17,832 bases of DNA from NCBI GenBank assembly GCA_900543705.1, contig UQSL01000037.1, positions 1 to 17,832 on the forward strand, given 5' to 3'. The DNA is from an uncultured Oscillospiraceae bacterium. GTDB lineage: Bacteria > Bacillota > Clostridia > Oscillospirales > Ruminococcaceae. The translations under genes were made by a program, and so were the position numbers. Positions 14,843 to 17,832 of the stretch are shown piece by piece. Each line of letters opens with the position of its first letter. Positions within the stretch are counted from its first letter, which is position 1. Below the pieces are notes generated by a model. That model was not told the DNA's origin, ran no database searches, and worked only from the letters and a program-made list of their open reading frames with translations.

Positions 14843-16321
14843 ATGGAAAACAGAAACATCTATCAGGATATTGCCCAGAGGACAGGCGGCGATATCTATA
14901 TCGGGGTGGTCGGCCCGGTTCGCACGGGGAAATCCACCTTCATTAAAAAATTCATGGAAACCCTGGTTTTACCGAATATCCCCAGCGATTACAAGCGGGA
15001 GCGGGCGGTCGATGAAATGCCTCAGTCCGCGGCAGGTAAGACCATTATGACGACGGAACCGAAGTTCATCCCGGAGGAAGCGGTGGAAGTTTCCCTGGAT
15101 GGAACGGCGAGCGTCAACGTGCGCATGATCGACTGTGTCGGCTACATTGTACCTAGTTCCCTCGGCTATGTGGAGAACGACACGCCCCGCATGGTTATGA
15201 CTCCGTGGTTTGATAAGGAAATTCCATTCAACATGGCCGCAGAGATTGGAACACAGAAGGTGATCACCGAGCATTCGACCATCGGGCTTGTTGTGACGAC
15301 GGACGGCAGTATCAGCGACATTCCGCGCGACGAGTATGAAGAGGCGGAGGAGCGCGTTATCAGCGAACTCAAGGAGATTAACAAACCGTTTGTCGTCCTG
15401 CTCAACTGCATGTACCCACAATCCGCGCCCTCCCAGCAGATGGCGCAGCAGCTTACAGAAAAATACAGCGTGCCGGTACTTCCGGTGAACTGTCTCGATT
15501 TGACGGAAGCGGATATCAAGCAGATTCTCACCAATGTGCTCTATGAATTCCCGGTCAAGGAGATCAGCGTGGAGATGCCGCGCTGGGTCGTCTCCCTTGC
15601 AAAAGACCACTGGCTTAAGCAGGCCATCTACTCGGCAATTGTGGAACCGGCGGCTTCCCTGAGCCATATCAGCGAGGTTTCTGGAATGCTTTCCAGGGTG
15701 GAGGAATGCGAGTTTATCAAGCATTCGACTGTGACCTCGATTGATCTTGGAAAGGGAAGCGCAAAAGTGAATCTGACGCTTCCACAAGAGCTGTTTTATA
15801 AAATCCTCGGGGAGGCGACCGGACTTACCATCGACTCCGAGGAAGGACTCATGCCGTTGATGATAGAACTCGCTCAGGTCAAGCGGGAGTATGAGCGGGT
15901 ACGCGATGCGCTCGATGAAGTTGCGGCCACCGGCTACGGCATTGTGATGCCGACCATTGATGAATTGACGCTCGAAGAACCGGAAATCGTCAAGCAGGGC
16001 GGACGGTATGGCGTGCGCCTGAAGGCGAGCGCGCCGTCGATTCACATGATGAGGGCGGATATCACAACCGAGGTATCCCCAATTGTGGGCAGCGAAAAGC
16101 AGTCCGAAGAGCTGGTCCACTACCTGCTCCAGGAATTCGAGGAAAACCCGAAAAAGATTTGGAGTTCGAATATCTTTGGGAAATCCCTGCATGAGCTGGT
16201 CAATGAGGGCCTGCATAACAAGCTCTACCGGATGCCGGGCGATGCGAGGCTCAAGCTTCAGGAGACCATCGAGCGTATCATCAACGAGGGTTGCAGCGGG
16301 CTCATCTGCATTATTATTTAA
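14843..16321 (+). CDS. spoIVA: stage IV sporulation protein A, coat base-layer ATPase
   Basis: SpoIVA polymerises around the forespore with ATP hydrolysis and is the platform of the coat; cortex formation also depends on it. The protein has 492 residues, the same as in B. subtilis, and starts MENRNIYQDIAQRTGGDIYI. Walker A GPVRTGKST has Lys30, the threonines Thr70 and Thr71 are in the MTTEP motif, and Asp97 (MIDCVGY) is the Walker B residue. All fall at the B. subtilis positions. The middle domain and the C-terminal part that contacts SpoVM are complete (end GLICIII). AAGGGGG (14824-14830) is 12 bases before the ATG, rather far. It probably shares the transcript of the SPOCS/LysM gene; a 10-base palindrome GGGATATCCC (14791-14800) lies in the gap. 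A terminator follows. Confidence 0.97.
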   Translation: MENRNIYQDIAQRTGGDIYIGVVGPVRTGKSTFIKKFMETLVLPNIPSDYKRERAVDEMPQSAAGKTIMTTEPKFIPEEAVEVSLDGTASVNVRMIDCVGYIVPSSLGYVENDTPRMVMTPWFDKEIPFNMAAEIGTQKVITEHSTIGLVVTTDGSISDIPRDEYEEAEERVISELKEINKPFVVLLNCMYPQSAPSQQMAQQLTEKYSVPVLPVNCLDLTEADIKQILTNVLYEFPVKEISVEMPRWVVSLAKDHWLKQAIYSAIVEPAASLSHISEVSGMLSRVEECEFIKHSTVTSIDLGKGSAKVNLTLPQELFYKILGEATGLTIDSEEGLMPLMIELAQVKREYERVRDALDEVAATGYGIVMPTIDELTLEEPEIVKQGGRYGVRLKASAPSIHMMRADITTEVSPIVGSEKQSEELVHYLLQEFEENPKKIWSSNIFGKSLHELVNEGLHNKLYRMPGDARLKLQETIERIINEGCSGLICIII

Positions 16322-16328
16322 GCTATAT

Positions 16329-16370
16329 AAAAAGGCATTGTGAAATAAGCCGTTTCACAATGCCTTTTTT
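16329..16370 (+). terminator. strong terminator after spoIVA, possibly bidirectional
   Basis: The 12-bp stem GGCATTGTGAAA/TTTCACAATGCC is extended by A-T pairs (AAAAA before and TTTTTT after), with the 7-base loop TAAGCCG. T-runs exist on both strands, so it could stop transcription from either side. Confidence 0.9.
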
Positions 16371-16755
16371 AGTTGAGGTTTCCTGTAGGCATGACCCATT
16401 GGGGAAAAAGTAAGGAATATACTCTAGGACCCGATCTGCAAAACAAATACAGATTTGGAAAGCGCCGTTTTTTCGCGTATTCTTTCGCCATGTTGACAGT
16501 GTTGGACAACGGACATCTCGTGCATAGACTCACACATTCCTTTTCAGGGGATAAAAAATGAAGCCGGAAACCTACAGCAGCGGTCCAGTATACGATACTT
16601 TAAAAGGGCCTTTTTTTAAAAGAATGGGTTGACAAATTAAGGTAATGTAAGAAAAAAGTGCTTTTGTAAAAAGTAAAGTTTCATAATTCCGGAATCCTTG
16701 TCAAAAATTACCGAAAAAAACGGCCGCTTTGGAGTGGAAAACTTTTCACAAACAG
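16371..16755. other. long AT-rich intergenic leader without a clear gene
   Basis: These 385 bases separate spoIVA from the mraZ promoter. I see no gene that convinces. A 24-codon frame at 16558-16632 (MKPETYSSGPVYDTLKGPFF...) has AGGGG 7 bases before its ATG. Short dyads occur: AGTAT-acg-ATACT (16587-16599) and ATTCCGGAAT (16686-16695). TTGACA occurs at 16493 and 16629 but without a -10 at the right distance. Part of this may be regulatory DNA for the dcw cluster. Confidence 0.5.
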
Positions 16756-16784
16756 TTGCAATTTACATAATCACACGATATAAT
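16756..16784 (+). promoter_or_regulatory. sigma-A promoter of mraZ
   Basis: TTGCAA (16756-16761) and a perfect TATAAT (16779-16784) are 17 bases apart. Transcription would start near 16791, directly before the MraZ repeats and about 87 bases before the mraZ start codon. Confidence 0.65.
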
Positions 16785-16794
16785 AAAACAGTAA

Positions 16795-16819
16795 TGGTGA
16801 AAAAGGGTGTAAAGTGGTG
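16795..16819 (+). promoter_or_regulatory. MraZ operator, three direct repeats with 10-base period
   Basis: TGGTG (16795-16799), GGGTG (16805-16809) and TGGTG (16815-16819) are each separated by exactly five bases. MraZ is known to bind arrays of G-rich 5-base repeats with 5-base spacers (TGGGN in E. coli) in front of its own gene. The place just after the predicted start site suits autorepression. A possible hairpin TCCCAT/ATGGGA (16836-16861) follows next to the ribosome site. Confidence 0.75.
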
Positions 16820-16877
16820 TGAAATACCCATGGAATCCCATGTTTTCAGAACTCTATGGGACAAGGTGGTGGCAGCG

Positions 16878-17297
16878 GTGCTGATTGGCGAATATCTGCA
16901 TACAATCGACGACAAGGGCAGAGTCAGTTTTCCTTCCCGGCTCCGCGAGGACCTTGGCGTGAGTTTTATCGTTACAAAGGGCTTGGACAGCTGCCTGTTT
17001 GTCTACTCTTTAGAGGAATGGCAGAAGCTTGAAAACAAGATTCGAGAACTCCCCATGTCTAAAGCACGTTCGGTCCAGCGGTTCCTGTTTGCTTCCGCCT
17101 GCAAGGTGGAATGTGACAAGCAGGGGCGTATTATCCTCCCGCAGTCGCTGCGAGAATTCGCCCACTTAACGAAAAATGTCATGGTCATCGGTGCATCCGT
17201 GCGCGCAGAGATTTGGGACAAGGATACCTGGGACAGCATGTGTGCGGATTTGACCGGAGATACCATTGAACAGGCCATGGAGGATCTTGGCTTTTAA
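16878..17297 (+). CDS. mraZ: transcriptional regulator MraZ
   Basis: The first gene of the dcw cluster encodes a ring-forming DNA-binding protein that represses the cluster. The 139-residue protein starts (M)LIGEYLHTIDDKGRVSFPSR. It has two AbrB/SpoVT-like units with the DxxGR-type motif, DDKGR near 11-15 and DKQGRIILPQSLREFA near 79-94. B. subtilis MraZ has 143 residues and begins MFMGEYQHTIDAKGR, so GTG 16878 is the natural start. AAGGTGG at 16864-16870 is 7 bases before it. The much longer frame from 16698 is rejected because it would include the promoter and operator. rsmH follows after 24 bases. Confidence 0.95.
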   Translation: MLIGEYLHTIDDKGRVSFPSRLREDLGVSFIVTKGLDSCLFVYSLEEWQKLENKIRELPMSKARSVQRFLFASACKVECDKQGRIILPQSLREFAHLTKNVMVIGASVRAEIWDKDTWDSMCADLTGDTIEQAMEDLGF

Positions 17298-17321
17298 GCG
17301 AGTTTAAAAAGGAGGCAGTCC

Positions 17322-17831
17322 ATGGAATTTCATCATGTTTCAGTACTGCTCCGGGAGTGTATCGAGGGGCTTGCCATTAAACCGGACGGCATCTATGTCG
17401 ACGGGACTGCTGGTGGTGCGGGCCATTCGGGCGAGATTGCAAAGCATTTGACAACTGGCCGACTTGTGGCGCTCGACCGTGACCCGGATGCCGTTAAAAT
17501 TGCCGGGGAACGCCTCTCTGCCTATCCCTGTGCACAGGTGATGCACGCAAACTTTGCTGATTTAAAAGCCGTGCTTGCACAGCTTGAGATTGACGCGGTT
17601 GACGGAGTCCTACTTGATCTTGGAGTTTCCTCCCATCAGCTCGACGTCGCAGACCGTGGCTTTTCCTATCACGCGGACGCGCCGCTCGACATGCGGATGA
17701 GTCAGGAAGGATATTCCGCCAAGGACTTGGTCAATACCTGTGAGGAAACGGAGCTTTCCCGGATTCTTTTTGAATACGGCGAGGAGAAATTTTCAAGAAG
17801 GATTTCTTCTGCAATTGTGCGGGCGATATAA
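17322..17831 (+). CDS. rsmH: 16S rRNA (cytosine(1402)-N(4))-methyltransferase, cut or broken at the window end
   Basis: It methylates N4 of C1402 in 16S rRNA. The visible 169 residues start MEFHHVSVLLRECIEGL, the typical N-terminus. The SAM loop DGTAGGAGHS lies at 27-36, with LALDRD-like VALDRDPDA, LLDLGVSSHQLD, RGFSYHADAPLDMRM and YGEEKFSRRISSAIV beyond. The family is usually about 310 residues. The frame meets TAA at 17829-17831, one base before the window ends, where homologs continue (normally IVxAR...KPI). So only the first half is present, either by a true mutation, a sequencing or assembly error at the edge, or a frameshift. GGAGG at 17311-17315 precedes the ATG by 6 bases. Confidence 0.93.
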   Translation: MEFHHVSVLLRECIEGLAIKPDGIYVDGTAGGAGHSGEIAKHLTTGRLVALDRDPDAVKIAGERLSAYPCAQVMHANFADLKAVLAQLEIDAVDGVLLDLGVSSHQLDVADRGFSYHADAPLDMRMSQEGYSAKDLVNTCEETELSRILFEYGEEKFSRRISSAIVRAI

Positions 17832-17832
17832 G

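Noticed and set aside
14969..16216. 415-codon reverse-strand frame opposite spoIVA
   Set aside because: It is a shadow of the spoIVA coding frame, which is confirmed by residue-by-residue agreement of key sites.
16373..16492. Reverse-strand 40-codon frame MAKEYAKKRRFPNLYLF...
   Set aside because: The reverse strand before its ATG has no ribosome site, and no promoter is seen. The composition looks like chance.
16373..16561. 62-codon frame after spoIVA (starts with TTG)
   Set aside because: It begins at the end of the terminator T-run, has no ribosome site and no family pattern.
16603..16617. AAAAGGGCCTTTTTTT read as a terminator
   Set aside because: The palindrome has a loop of one base, which cannot form an intramolecular hairpin.
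16698..16877. Long N-terminal extension of mraZ from ATG/other in-frame codons
   Set aside because: It would translate through the TATAAT promoter and the operator repeats. Family alignment puts the start at GTG 16878 with a ribosome site.
1..17832. CRISPR arrays, insertion sequences, tRNA or rRNA genes, prophage parts
   Set aside because: None seen: no spaced repeats beyond the MraZ sites, no transposase or integrase motifs and no tRNA-like cloverleaf.

Overview
The window looks like a piece of a moderately high-GC, endospore-forming member of the Clostridia, probably of the Oscillospirales/Ruminococcaceae type. The evidence is gene content: a RemA-family regulator, an omega subunit of Firmicute size, a PASTA-type Ser/Thr kinase with its PP2C phosphatase, and three spore-coat base-layer genes (SpoVM, a SipL-like SPOCS/LysM protein, SpoIVA). 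All recognisable genes are on the + strand. Both ends cut a gene: remA lacks its first few codons and rsmH ends in the last codons of the window. This would fit a complete draft or metagenome contig.

Layout: (1) 1-1175, remA-gmk-rpoZ, closed by an intrinsic terminator. (2) 1250-12620, one long, tightly packed run: priA, def, fmt, a YugP-type membrane zinc peptidase, rsmB, rlmN, stp (PP2C), pknB/prkC, rsgA, thiN. This is the order of the Bacillus subtilis gmk-to-spoVM region, without coaBC (between rpoZ and priA) and rpe (between rsgA and thiN), and with the zinc peptidase inserted. (3) 12620-16370, a sporulation block: a small two-helix membrane protein, the 27-codon spoVM, a terminator, a 120-base stretch closed by its own second terminator, then the SPOCS/LysM protein and spoIVA, ended by a strong terminator. 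(4) 16370-17832, a long AT-rich leader, then a promoter, a three-repeat MraZ operator, mraZ and rsmH, the start of the dcw (division and cell wall) cluster.

How the genes work together: the second block handles replication restart, N-terminal formyl-methionine addition and removal, rRNA methylation, 30S maturation and a signalling pair (kinase and phosphatase). The third block encodes three proteins that build the coat platform on the forespore. SpoVM is an amphipathic peptide that marks the curved forespore membrane, SpoIVA is the ATPase that polymerises on it, and the LysM/SPOCS protein is the SpoIVA partner known as SipL in Clostridioides difficile.

Most notable points: spoVM is in this cluster although it is too short for usual gene callers; an unnamed small membrane protein precedes it; the MraZ operator has a clean 10-base period; priA has a strong ribosome site but no standard start codon at the right distance; and rsmH reads into a stop at codon 170 at the window edge.
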